A DNA stretch of 12,517 bases, from the NCBI GenBank assembly GCA_002314445.1, contig DCFX01000054.1, forward strand, positions 1 to 12,517. The letters are read 5' to 3'. Made by a program: the position numbers and the translations under genes. The notes beneath the pieces are model-generated. The model saw only the letters and a program-made list of their open reading frames with translations, did not search any database and was not told where the DNA came from. Positions 1-7,464 of this stretch are shown piece by piece (the stretch's first letter is position 1; every line of letters starts with the position of its first letter). Source of the stretch: Treponema sp. UBA1793. Its GTDB lineage: Bacteria; Spirochaetota; Spirochaetia; Treponematales; Treponemataceae.

Positions 1-639
1 CGCCCGGAAGAAGTTACGGAAATGGAGCGCTCCATAAAGGCAGAGGTTATTTCATCAACTTTTGATGAGCAGGCGACCCGGCACGTGCAGGTTGCGGAAA
101 TGGTTCTTGAGAAAGCCAAACGTCTTGTAGAGCATAAACGCGACGTCGTTATATTCCTTGATTCAATTACGCGTCTTGCGCGTGCATATAACCAGACGGT
201 GCCGACATCCGGAAAAGTTCTTTCCGGCGGTGTTGACAGCAACGCACTGCATAAACCGAAGCGCTTTTTCGGTGCAGCCCGCAATGTAGAAGAGGGCGGA
301 AGCCTTACGATTATTTCGACGGCGCTTATCGAAACGGGCAGCCGCATGGATGAAGTTATATTCGAGGAATTCAAAGGTACCGGCAACAGCGAAATCGACC
401 TTGACAGAAAACTTGCAGAACGCCGCCTGTTTCCGGCAATCAATATTAAAAAATCGGGAACGCGTAAGGAAGAACTGCTTCTTACAGAGAATGAACTTCA
501 GAAGCTGTGGGTTCTCAGAAAGGCATTAAACCCGATGGAAGATGCGGATATTCTGGAACTTCTTCTTGACCGTATGCGGAAGTCAAAGACGAATGAAGGT
601 TTTCTTGCGTCGATGAATGCAGGTGCCGCGGCTGTGTAG
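1..639 (+). CDS. rho: Transcription termination factor Rho, C-terminal part (5' end cut by window)
   Basis: Rho is the hexameric RNA-dependent ATPase/translocase that ends transcription of untranslated RNA. The reading frame is open from base 1, so the gene starts outside the window; 212 residues remain. They align from memory, without gaps in this part, to E. coli Rho from about residue 212 (RPEEVTEM) onward. By that numbering the Walker B aspartate (FLDS, bases 160-162) equals D265, and the arginine finger in SGTRKEE equals R366. The Q-loop (SGKVLSGGVD) and R-loop (GTGNSE) regions are both present, so the ATPase and RNA-translocating elements look intact. The N-terminal RNA-binding domain and Walker A lie outside. 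The gene ends in TAG with no U-rich hairpin behind it. rpmE follows 141 bp downstream, an order also known in Treponema and in Firmicutes. Confidence 0.97.
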   Translation, partial: RPEEVTEMERSIKAEVISSTFDEQATRHVQVAEMVLEKAKRLVEHKRDVVIFLDSITRLARAYNQTVPTSGKVLSGGVDSNALHKPKRFFGAARNVEEGGSLTIISTALIETGSRMDEVIFEEFKGTGNSEIDLDRKLAERRLFPAINIKKSGTRKEELLLTENELQKLWVLRKALNPMEDADILELLLDRMRKSKTNEGFLASMNAGAAAV

Positions 640-660
640 TAATCCTCATACCGGTACCTA

Positions 661-689
661 TTGCATAAAAGGTGCTGAGTATGTATAAT
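661..689 (+). promoter_or_regulatory. Sigma-70-type promoter for rpmE
   Basis: TTGCAT (661-666) and a perfect TATAAT (684-689) are separated by 17 bp, the best vegetative promoter match in the rho-rpmE gap. Predicted transcription start is near 696, which leaves a leader of about 85 nt before the rpmE start codon. It was read by eye, with no start-site data. Confidence 0.7.
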
Positions 690-780
690 TTAATAATAGT
701 CTGTGGTTTTGTGGCTGCGCTTAGAGCGTAAACCCGTTCCGTACAGCCGGGCAAAATCTGGAATATAAGGAGTTTTCAGT

Positions 781-1002
781 ATGAGAAAGGGAATCCACCC
801 GGAATACAAAATGACGAAAGTGACATGTGTATGCGGAAACGTGTTTGAAACACGTTCAACAGTTCAGAATATTCACGTTGAAATCTGTTCTGCCTGCCAT
901 CCGTTTTATACCGGCAAGCAGAAACTCGTTGATACGGCAGGACGTATTGACCGCTTCAACAGACGTTACGGTATCAAAGCCGAGGATGAATCTGCAAAAT
1001 AA
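781..1002 (+). CDS. rpmE: 50S ribosomal protein L31, zinc-binding type
   Basis: This is a small basic protein of the large ribosomal subunit that helps bridge the 50S and 30S subunits. The 73-residue product starts MRKGIHPEY, a typical L31 opening. It carries four cysteines, C16 and C18 (CVC) and C36 and C39 (CSAC), the zinc ribbon of the C+ class of L31. C-minus paralogues, induced in zinc starvation in other bacteria, lack these. The body (GRIDRFNRRYG) is also characteristic. AAGGAG at 767-772 lies 8 nt before the ATG. The gene has its own promoter and an intrinsic terminator starting 25 bp after the stop, so it can be transcribed alone even though it sits behind rho. Confidence 0.95.
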   Translation: MRKGIHPEYKMTKVTCVCGNVFETRSTVQNIHVEICSACHPFYTGKQKLVDTAGRIDRFNRRYGIKAEDESAK

Positions 1003-1026
1003 GGATGCATGTCCTTTAATCGAAGA

Positions 1027-1051
1027 GCTGCCCGGACAGGGCGGCTTTTTT
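1027..1051 (+). terminator. Rho-independent terminator of rpmE
   Basis: GCTGCCC (1027-1033) pairs with GGGCGGC (1039-1045), with one G-U pair, around the loop GGACA, and is followed directly by six T. This is a compact, strong intrinsic terminator. It lies inside the 5' extension of the next open frame, which argues that the next gene starts after it, at 1078. Confidence 0.85.
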
Positions 1052-1077
1052 ATTTTAACAATCATACGGAGAGTATC

Positions 1078-1887
1078 ATGCTGAGTGAAAAAGCGAAAAG
1101 TCTTATAGAAAAGCTGAATATGGAATATCCTGCGGTTGCCGTGAAGATGCTGTTTGAGCGGCCTGCCGAAGTTGAGCATTATGCCGGGAAAAAACAGGCG
1201 TTCTGCCAGTACGTTCATGAGGCACAGACGAGCGGAAAAAAGTTTTATATATCAAAAGATGATGATGACTGCTACGGTAAGCTTGCAATGGGTATGATTG
1301 ACAAACCGCCCGTGACGGCGTCAGGGCAGGCGGGGTACGACTTCGGCTGTTACGGAACACCGGCGGCATGCGGCCAGCTCTATCAGAAACTGCCAATACT
1401 GGAACCTCATACGGTAAACTACGTTGAATTCTGCCCTGTTCCGCTGTGCGACTTTGATCCCGAGCTGCTTGTTTTTGTTGCCGGCTTTCCTGCCTCAGAC
1501 ATTATCATGCGTGCAACGAGCTGGATTTCCGGCGATTTATGGGAAAGCAAATCTTCTCCCGTTCTCAGCTGTGCATGGATGTATGCATACCCGGTAATAA
1601 GCGGAAAAGTGAATCACATTACGACAGGGTTTTACCACGGGCTGAAGCGCAGGAAGACATATCCTGAAGGGCTGCGCATGATTTCCATTCCATTCCAGAA
1701 AATAGACGAATTTACTGCCGCTCTTGACAGAATGGACTGGACGCTTATAGCATTCCGCGATGATGAACAGAGCAAAGCTGCACTTGCGGAAAAGATGCAG
1801 CACTGGCAGGAGATGGCCGCAGCATGCGGTTCAACTGTTGACCTGCATGAAGAACGTCCGGAACAGGCAGGTGGCGCATCAGAATAA
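1078..1887 (+). CDS. DUF169 family protein
   Basis: The 269-residue cytosolic protein resembles the DUF169 family, whose biochemical role is not established. The family look comes from the opening (a helix, then PAVAVKMLFERP), the FCQYV segment near 42-46, the acidic DDDDC segment near 61-65 followed by GKLAMG, and the GCYGTPAACG segment near 90-99. Eight cysteines (43, 65, 91, 98, 119, 124, 165, 250) are spread over the chain, several at family-typical places, so metal or cofactor binding is conceivable but not shown. There is no signal peptide or membrane segment. I start at 1078 because GGAG (1068-1071) sits 6 nt before that ATG. The upstream ATG at 1009 would put the rpmE terminator hairpin inside the coding sequence. 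The 3' end overlaps the convergent methyltransferase gene by 9 bp. Confidence 0.75.
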   Translation: MLSEKAKSLIEKLNMEYPAVAVKMLFERPAEVEHYAGKKQAFCQYVHEAQTSGKKFYISKDDDDCYGKLAMGMIDKPPVTASGQAGYDFGCYGTPAACGQLYQKLPILEPHTVNYVEFCPVPLCDFDPELLVFVAGFPASDIIMRATSWISGDLWESKSSPVLSCAWMYAYPVISGKVNHITTGFYHGLKRRKTYPEGLRMISIPFQKIDEFTAALDRMDWTLIAFRDDEQSKAALAEKMQHWQEMAAACGSTVDLHEERPEQAGGASE

Positions 1888-3018
1888 TTCCTTCGGTTTT
1901 CCTGCTGATATTTTCCAGCAGCGGTGGATTTTCGTTCCCTTATAATCTTCGGGAATCGATTGGTCTGTCATGTCTTCAACCGAAACGGCACACCCGTCTG
2001 AAACCGTTTTTGCAAGAAGTTCTGGATTGAACGAAAGCCGGTGGCTGTTTGTTGAAAAATACAGAACTCCCTGAGGATTGAGCAGTGCAGTGCAGGCGTT
2101 GACAAGTCCGGCCCAGTCCCTGTTTATGTCGAGAAGCGTATCTGCCATTTTTGAATTACTGAACGTGGGCGGATCAAGGATGATGATGTCGTATTTCGCG
2201 CGCTCTGCTTTTTTTTGCGCAAGGAATTCCTTTACGTCCGCGCGTATGAATGAATATTTTTCTTCATCGGAAAAATTATTAAGCTGCATGTTTTCCCGCG
2301 CCCATTTCAGATATGTATTTGATAAATCAACTGAATCGATTTTTTTTGCGCGTCCTTCTGCCGCATATACGGAAAAACCTGCTGTATAGCAGTAAAGGTT
2401 GAGAACTGTTTTGCCGGAACTTGTTTCACGGACTATACTGCGGAGAATACGATGATCGAAGAAAAGTCCCGTATCCAGATAGTCGCTGAGATTTATGCGG
2501 AAAATCTGCCCCTGCTCCTGAATAATGCCGGTCAGGATGGATGCTGCAGGTTCATCATCTGTCTTTGCATACTGACTTCCGCCTTTGTCGTGCTTTCTCG
2601 TCTTGATGATGATGTGATCACGGGGAATGTGCAGGACTGCAGCCGCTGCATCGGACATCTTTGAAATCCACCTTTGTTCCTCTTCTTCCGGCTTTTCATA
2701 GGGACGTTCATACAGATAAAGTGTAAGATACTGCCGGGTACTTATTTCTGATTCGATGCTGCCGTCGTTTTCCGAAAGGCGGGCATGTTCCTGTGAGAGG
2801 AAACGGGCAGCTTCGTTTTTGTCTGCTATGGAGTCAGGAAGGAGTTCGTATAAATCCGCCGCAAGCGGAACTTCGGGAATATCGCGGTCGTACAGGCGGT
2901 AACAGGTAATACGCGAACGGCGGGCCCATTTTCGGAGCGTTTTATATTTTTTTGCAAGGCGGTTTGAGAACAATTCGGCCTGATATGAATCTTTGTTAAT
3001 AGCAATCATGTTCCACAT
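1879..3018 (-). CDS. rlmK: RlmK-type 23S rRNA methyltransferase (stand-alone)
   Basis: This is a SAM-dependent RNA methyltransferase matching the C-terminal half of E. coli RlmKL, the part that makes m7G at 23S rRNA position 2069. Visible matches are FSNRLAKKYKTLRKWAR (17-33), CYRLYDRDIPE (39-49), KTR..KGG.QY (139-150), DYLDTGLFFDHR (179-190), the SAM-binding motif I LNLYCYTAGFSVYAA (206-220), the acidic end of strand 2 (SVDLSNTYL, 229-237), and motif IV DPPTFSNSK (282-290). The 379-residue chain has no N-terminal THUMP/RlmL half, so only the RlmK activity is expected here. Residues 51-115 are longer than in the E. coli domain. No clear Shine-Dalgarno precedes the ATG at 3018; the ATG at 3009 is an alternative. 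It diverges from the helicase gene and converges with the DUF169 gene. Confidence 0.85.
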   Translation of the reverse strand: MWNMIAINKDSYQAELFSNRLAKKYKTLRKWARRSRITCYRLYDRDIPEVPLAADLYELLPDSIADKNEAARFLSQEHARLSENDGSIESEISTRQYLTLYLYERPYEKPEEEEQRWISKMSDAAAAVLHIPRDHIIIKTRKHDKGGSQYAKTDDEPAASILTGIIQEQGQIFRINLSDYLDTGLFFDHRILRSIVRETSSGKTVLNLYCYTAGFSVYAAEGRAKKIDSVDLSNTYLKWARENMQLNNFSDEEKYSFIRADVKEFLAQKKAERAKYDIIILDPPTFSNSKMADTLLDINRDWAGLVNACTALLNPQGVLYFSTNSHRLSFNPELLAKTVSDGCAVSVEDMTDQSIPEDYKGTKIHRCWKISAGKPKELF

Positions 3019-3096
3019 AATAATACAATACAGTCATGATGTCGAGTTTGACGGTGCCGGATACAGTATTCGGAACGCGTAAAAGACTGCAACCTG

Positions 3097-3125
3097 TGTA
3101 CATAATAAGGAAAAAAGTATATATT
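3097..3125 (+). promoter_or_regulatory. Candidate promoter for the DEAD-box helicase, possibly leaderless
   Basis: TGTACA (3097-3102), 17 bp, then TATATT (3120-3125). The -10 ends only 8 nt before the ATG at 3134, so transcription would begin almost at the start codon. This fits the absence of a usable ribosome binding site there: the nearest AAGGA is about 22 nt upstream. Confidence 0.4.
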
Positions 3126-3133
3126 TAAGTAAT

Positions 3134-4783
3134 ATGGATTTTACAGAATTTAATTTGAATGAAAACCTGCTTAAAGGCATTTCTGCCGCAGGTTATGTTA
3201 CATGCACGCCCGTCCAGGAACAGGTGCTTAGAACGGCACTCGACGGCTCTGATTTGTACGTGCAGTCTCAGACAGGAACAGGGAAAACAGCAGCATATCT
3301 TGTATCAATACTTCAGGAACTTCTTTCTAAAGCCGAGGATAAAGGAAAAAAAGTACTCATATTACTGCCGACGAGGGAACTTGCTGTGCAGGTAGAGGAA
3401 GAGACAAAAAAGCTTATAAGCGAAACGGCTCTGAAAGTGTTCAGCTTTTACGGCGGTGTCGGATACGACAAGCAGATTGATGCTTTGAAGGAGGGAGTGG
3501 ACGTTATTGTCGGCACCCCCGGCCGTATGATAGATCTGCAGGAAAGCCACCGTCTTGATTTGTCCGGTGTCGGTTTTCTTGTTATAGATGAAGCCGACCG
3601 CATGTTCGATATGGGATTTTATCCTGATTTGCGCACTCTTCTTAAAGTTCTTCCGAAGGCCGAAGACCGGCAGACTATGCTTTTTTCCGCAACACTGAAT
3701 TCGTATGTAAAGAACCTCGCGTGGGAATATACGCGCGGTGCAAAGGAAATTACGATAGAGGCAGACAACATTACCGTGGATCAGATTGACCAGGAACTGT
3801 TCCACGTCTCAAGTAACGAAAAGATGAAACTGCTTATAGGCATAATGCAGAATGAAAAGCCTGAGAGCGTGCTTATATTCTGCAATACGAAGCGTTCCTG
3901 CGAAGTTGTTTCAAAACGCCTTACTATGAACGGCTTTAAAAGCGAATTTATCATAGGAGACCTGCCCCAGGCGAAACGGCTTCAGGTACTTAATATGTTC
4001 AAGGATGGAAAGGTTTCCGTCCTTGTTGCGACTGATGTCGCGGCCCGCGGAATCGATGTTGATTCACTTTCAATGGTTGTGAATTACGATCTTCCGAACG
4101 AAGCTGAAAATTATGTACACCGCATCGGACGTACTGCCCGTGCAGGAAAAACGGGAAAAGCTTATACGTTCTGCAGTGAGCAGGATGTGTACAACCTTCC
4201 CGCAATCGAACGGTATATAGAAATGCAGATACCGGCAAAAGTCGCTGATACATCTCAGATGGCAGAAGATAAAAGTTCCGGCGTATACATACGGACTGAA
4301 AACTGGCGTGAAGATTACGATGATGAGCACGGCGGGTCACGCCGTGTGCAGAGGGGGTCGTCTCACGATTCTTACCACGGAAAGAGCGGAAAATACAGCG
4401 GACGAAAGGAAGAAAGACGCAGTCCGGCAGACAGCAGGAAACCGAGGATCAGTTCACCGCAGAAGAAGGAACGTCCTCCTCTGCAGCAGCAGAGTACTCA
4501 GCGGAAGACATCCCATATAACAGATCAGGATGCACAGAAACTGCAGAATATGTCGTTTGATGACCGGATGAAGCTGTATAAGGAAAAGTATGCAAAGAAG
4601 GGTACCGCTCCCGCTCCAAAGAATGTGAAGAAATCCGCTCCAAAGAATAAAATTACTACTGAAAATAAAAACATCAGGACAGAGAATCCGAATATTAAGC
4701 ATTATGATTCGCAGAAAAAAGGGTTGAAATCACAGAGCCTGTTAGGCAGAATAAAATCATTATTCGGTAAAAAAAATAAATAA
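3134..4783 (+). CDS. DEAD-box ATP-dependent RNA helicase with long basic tail
   Basis: The protein unwinds short RNA duplexes or remodels RNA-protein complexes in the cytosol, in ribosome assembly or RNA decay. All core motifs are visible: the Q motif with upstream aromatic (F6, GY 20-21, TPVQ 25-28), motif I SQTGTGKT (45-52), Ia PTREL (79-83), Ib TPGR (128-131), II DEAD (152-155), III SAT (185-187), IV VLIFCNT (246-252), V ATDVAARGID (299-308), and VI HRIGRTARAG (329-338). The core ends near residue 370. A low-complexity tail of about 170 residues, rich in K, R, S and Q, follows and ends in SLLGRIKSLFGKKNK. Tails like this bind RNA or partners in RhlE/RhlB-type helicases, but I cannot assign a subgroup. 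The start at 3134 keeps the Q-motif aromatic. The ABC-F gene follows 14 bp later, suggesting an operon. Confidence 0.93.
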   Translation: MDFTEFNLNENLLKGISAAGYVTCTPVQEQVLRTALDGSDLYVQSQTGTGKTAAYLVSILQELLSKAEDKGKKVLILLPTRELAVQVEEETKKLISETALKVFSFYGGVGYDKQIDALKEGVDVIVGTPGRMIDLQESHRLDLSGVGFLVIDEADRMFDMGFYPDLRTLLKVLPKAEDRQTMLFSATLNSYVKNLAWEYTRGAKEITIEADNITVDQIDQELFHVSSNEKMKLLIGIMQNEKPESVLIFCNTKRSCEVVSKRLTMNGFKSEFIIGDLPQAKRLQVLNMFKDGKVSVLVATDVAARGIDVDSLSMVVNYDLPNEAENYVHRIGRTARAGKTGKAYTFCSEQDVYNLPAIERYIEMQIPAKVADTSQMAEDKSSGVYIRTENWREDYDDEHGGSRRVQRGSSHDSYHGKSGKYSGRKEERRSPADSRKPRISSPQKKERPPLQQQSTQRKTSHITDQDAQKLQNMSFDDRMKLYKEKYAKKGTAPAPKNVKKSAPKNKITTENKNIRTENPNIKHYDSQKKGLKSQSLLGRIKSLFGKKNK

Positions 4784-4797
4784 GGAAGGGATGAGAA

Positions 4798-6441
4798 TTG
4801 ATTACTGTAAGCGATGTAAGCCTCAAATTCAGCGAAAAACCGCTTTTTAAAGATGTTAATTTAAAATTTACGCCTGGTAACTGTTACGGCATTATTGGTG
4901 CGAACGGCGCCGGAAAATCAACTTTTCTGAAAGTACTTTCCGGCGAACTGGAACACGATTCGGGAATCATATCAATAACACCCGGACAGCGCATGGCTGT
5001 TTTGAAACAGGATCACTTTGCATTCGATAAATATTCTGTAAAAGAAACTGTTATGATGGGATATCCCACGTTATATAATTGCGGAAAGGCCCGCGACGAT
5101 ATTTATGCAAAACCTGATTTTTCCGAAGAAGATGGTATAAAGGCATCCGAGCTTGAAGCCGAATTCGGAGAAATGGGCGGATATGAAGCGGAAAACCAGA
5201 TAGAGCAGATGCTGTCGGGGCTCGGACTTGAGGAAGAATACCACAACAAATTGATGGGTGACCTCGATGAAAGTCAGAAAGTGCGTGTGCTTCTGGCTCA
5301 GGCAATTTTTGGTAATCCGGATGTGCTCTTACTCGACGAGCCGACGAACGGTCTTGATATTGAATCAATTTCCTGGCTTGAAAACTGGCTCATTGAATTT
5401 CCGAATATCGTTATAGTTGTAAGCCATGACCGTCACTTTCTCAATACAGTTTGTACATATATCTGCGATATTGATTACGGTCGGATCACCCAGTTTACGG
5501 GTAACTACGATTTCTGGTATCAGATGAGTCAGATTCTGCAGAAGCAGTCAAAAGATCAGGCAAAGCGGCGTGAAGATAAAATTGCGGACCTGAAAGAATT
5601 TATCCAGCGTTTTGCTTCAAATGCTGCGAAAAGCAGACAGGCAACAAGCCGCAAAAAAGTGCTCGATAAGCTTGAACTTGAAGAGCTTCCCATAACAAGC
5701 CGCAAGTTTCCGTATGTTCACTTCACTGAAGACCGCGGAATCGGAAATAATACGCTTGAAGTGAAAAAACTTAATTATGCACAGGACGGCATACAGCTGC
5801 TTAAAGATTTTTCCCTTATCGTAAACCGCACCGAGAAAGTGGCATTTGTAGGTATCGAACATAGTGCGATATCGGCTTTATTTGACTGCATCGCAGGTGA
5901 AATGCAGCCTGATTCAGGTGAAATATTCTGGGGACAGACAACAAGTCACACATATCTGCCGCGCGACAACAATAAATATTTCGACTGTGATTTGACCATT
6001 ACTGACTGGCTCAAGCAGTATTCAAAGGAACAGGATGATGCGTATGTCCGCGGTTTTCTGGGGCGTATGCTTTTTTCCGGCGATGAATCGCTGAAACCAG
6101 TAAAAGTCTTGTCGGGCGGTGAAAAAGTCCGCTGTATGCTTTCAAAACTCATGCTGCAGAATGCGAATGTGCTTATTCTTGATGATCCGACGAATCACCT
6201 TGACCTTGAAGCGATTGAAAGCCTGAACGATGCGCTCGTCGAGTTTCCCGGGGTTGTGCTTTTTAACAGCCATGATCACGAATTTGTTTCGTCGATTGCG
6301 AACCGCATTGTTGAAATTACACCAAACGGAATTATTGACCGCATGATGGGTTTTGACGACTACATCCACGATTCTTCTATCAGCGAACTGCGCGAAAAAA
6401 TGTACGAGGGAACGGGAAAGAAAATCAAGTACAGAGTGTAA
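4798..6441 (+). CDS. ybiT: YbiT-type ABC-F ATPase with degenerate second nucleotide site
   Basis: This is a soluble twin-ATPase of the ABC-F group, proteins that act on the ribosomal E site; it has no membrane domain. The 547 residues run parallel to E. coli YbiT almost throughout, for example the SANASKSRQATSR-like linker at 273-285. Domain 1 has an intact P-loop (GANGAGKST, 34-42), Walker B and catalytic glutamate (LLLDE, 177-181) and a switch histidine (H210). Its signature is degenerate (GDLDESQ, 154-160), as in YbiT. Domain 2 has a good signature (LSGGEK, 438-443), but no P-loop (GIEHSAISA, 352-360) and LDDP instead of LDEP (D463). Only one ATP site therefore looks functional. The start is TTG at 4798 with AAGGAAGGG at 4782-4790; the ATG at 4791 is out of frame. 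It is likely cotranscribed with the helicase. Confidence 0.93.
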   Translation: MITVSDVSLKFSEKPLFKDVNLKFTPGNCYGIIGANGAGKSTFLKVLSGELEHDSGIISITPGQRMAVLKQDHFAFDKYSVKETVMMGYPTLYNCGKARDDIYAKPDFSEEDGIKASELEAEFGEMGGYEAENQIEQMLSGLGLEEEYHNKLMGDLDESQKVRVLLAQAIFGNPDVLLLDEPTNGLDIESISWLENWLIEFPNIVIVVSHDRHFLNTVCTYICDIDYGRITQFTGNYDFWYQMSQILQKQSKDQAKRREDKIADLKEFIQRFASNAAKSRQATSRKKVLDKLELEELPITSRKFPYVHFTEDRGIGNNTLEVKKLNYAQDGIQLLKDFSLIVNRTEKVAFVGIEHSAISALFDCIAGEMQPDSGEIFWGQTTSHTYLPRDNNKYFDCDLTITDWLKQYSKEQDDAYVRGFLGRMLFSGDESLKPVKVLSGGEKVRCMLSKLMLQNANVLILDDPTNHLDLEAIESLNDALVEFPGVVLFNSHDHEFVSSIANRIVEITPNGIIDRMMGFDDYIHDSSISELREKMYEGTGKKIKYRV

Positions 6442-6470
6442 GAAAAGTACAAAACTTTGTTTTCTGTTTA

Positions 6471-6499
6471 TTGACATTGCGTTTCAATAATAATAAACT
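6471..6499 (+). promoter_or_regulatory. Sigma-70-type promoter for the AraC gene
   Basis: A perfect TTGACA (6471-6476), a 17-bp spacer and TAAACT (6494-6499). Predicted start is near 6506, about 80 nt before the AraC start codon and just ahead of the hairpin at 6515. A GTACAAAA at 6447-6454 upstream is the inverse of TTTTGTAC found in the downstream operators. Confidence 0.55.
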
Positions 6500-6514
6500 T
6501 CATACAAGTCAATG

Positions 6515-6553
6515 AAGACGGGTACTGCTCCTGAGGGGCGTTCCCGTCTTTTT
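6515..6553 (+). terminator. Intrinsic terminator between ABC-F and AraC genes
   Basis: AAGACGGG (6515-6522) pairs perfectly with CCCGTCTT (6543-6550). Inside, GCTCC (6527-6531) pairs with GGGGC (6535-6539), giving a long rod with an internal loop. A T run (6549-6553) follows, then G and five more T. It should end the helicase/ABC-F transcript. Because a promoter lies just upstream of it, it also sits in the AraC leader. Confidence 0.85.
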
Positions 6554-6584
6554 GTTTTTAAATCGCATTTCGGAGTATTCAGCA

Positions 6585-7427
6585 GTGTACAGACCGACTA
6601 AATTACTGCCTTTTATGCCGATGCAGCCGGCATTGGAACAATTACCGACTTATTGCCATCGGATGATTCGAGAGACTCATCCCTTATATAGCATTGTCTC
6701 TCTTATATATGAATTCGTACCGAATGGAGAGAAATCTTTTAATATTACAGCTATTCCGGACGGTTGCCTTGATATTGTTTTTCAGTTTTATGATGACTGT
6801 GTACGGAGTTTTATTTACGGCTGTACAAGAGAACCTCTTTCAATAGACTGGAGTACCTGCAGCCGCTGTTTTGGATTCCGTCTTTATCCCGGTGCCATCG
6901 GGAATCTATTACGTTGTCCGGCAAAAAATTTAACCGCAAATTATACGCAGATAGTATGCAACATAAATTTTTATGATGAACTGTTTGAAAAGATTCCTTT
7001 TTCAAACAGTTTTGACGAAAGGGTTCTTCTTGTCCAACATTTTTTTGAAAATCTCATTGCAAAAGGGTACCACACGCCGTCTTCTGTATCTCATATGGTG
7101 AATAAGATCATCAGCTCTGGCGGAAATATAACAATTAAGGAATTATGTGAGGAAACAGGTTACTCATTAAGCCATTTTCACAATATATTCGATAAATATG
7201 TCGGTATATCTCCAAAGGAATTTGCCGAGGTTGTCCGTTTCCAGCGCTCGCTCCTGCTTTTATACGCCGGCAGCGACGTGAACCTTGCGGAAATTTCCTG
7301 TCAATGCGGATATTATGATCAGTCCAGAATGAACCGTGCTTATAAAAGTTTTGCAGGATATTCTCCGAACAAGTTCAAAAAAATAATTTCAAATCAATAT
7401 AAGATAAAGGCATTTTCGCTGCTTTAG
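6585..7427 (+). CDS. AraC-family transcriptional regulator with DUF6597-like sensor half
   Basis: The 280-residue regulator probably controls the adjacent aminotransferase, permease and hydrolase genes. The C-terminal hundred residues form a two-helix-turn-helix AraC domain: the first HTH in the ITIKELCEETGYSLSHFHNIF segment, then the family-typical GISPKEF and FQRSLLLL, then the second HTH around LAEISCQCGYYDQSRMNRAYKSFAGYSPNKFKK. The N-terminal half has IPDGCLDIVFQF and FGFRLYPGAIGNLL, the pattern of the DUF6597 sensor domain, whose ligand is unknown. The GTG at 6585 is chosen because GGAG (6572-6575) lies 9 nt before it. The open frame can be extended to a TTG at 6552, but that codon lies in the T tract of the terminator. 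No terminator follows the stop; the first operator starts within 40 bp. Confidence 0.88.
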   Translation: MYRPTKLLPFMPMQPALEQLPTYCHRMIRETHPLYSIVSLIYEFVPNGEKSFNITAIPDGCLDIVFQFYDDCVRSFIYGCTREPLSIDWSTCSRCFGFRLYPGAIGNLLRCPAKNLTANYTQIVCNINFYDELFEKIPFSNSFDERVLLVQHFFENLIAKGYHTPSSVSHMVNKIISSGGNITIKELCEETGYSLSHFHNIFDKYVGISPKEFAEVVRFQRSLLLLYAGSDVNLAEISCQCGYYDQSRMNRAYKSFAGYSPNKFKKIISNQYKIKAFSLL

Positions 7428-7464
7428 ACTGCCCCCGGATTATTATATTATTTTGTACATGTTG

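Noticed and set aside
1009..1077. Upstream ATG at 1009 as the DUF169 start
   Set aside because: It would place the rpmE terminator hairpin and T run inside the coding sequence, and the added residues do not look like the family; 1078 has a good ribosome site.
856..1218. Minus-strand open frame across rpmE and the DUF169 start
   Set aside because: It has no family resemblance and overlaps well-supported genes and a terminator; a shadow of the real frames.
4791..4800. ATG at 4791 as the ABC-F start
   Set aside because: It is out of frame with the protein; the TTG at 4798 is correctly spaced from AAGGAAGGG.
6552..6584. TTG at 6552 as the AraC start
   Set aside because: It lies in the T tract of the terminator; GTG at 6585 has GGAG 9 nt upstream.
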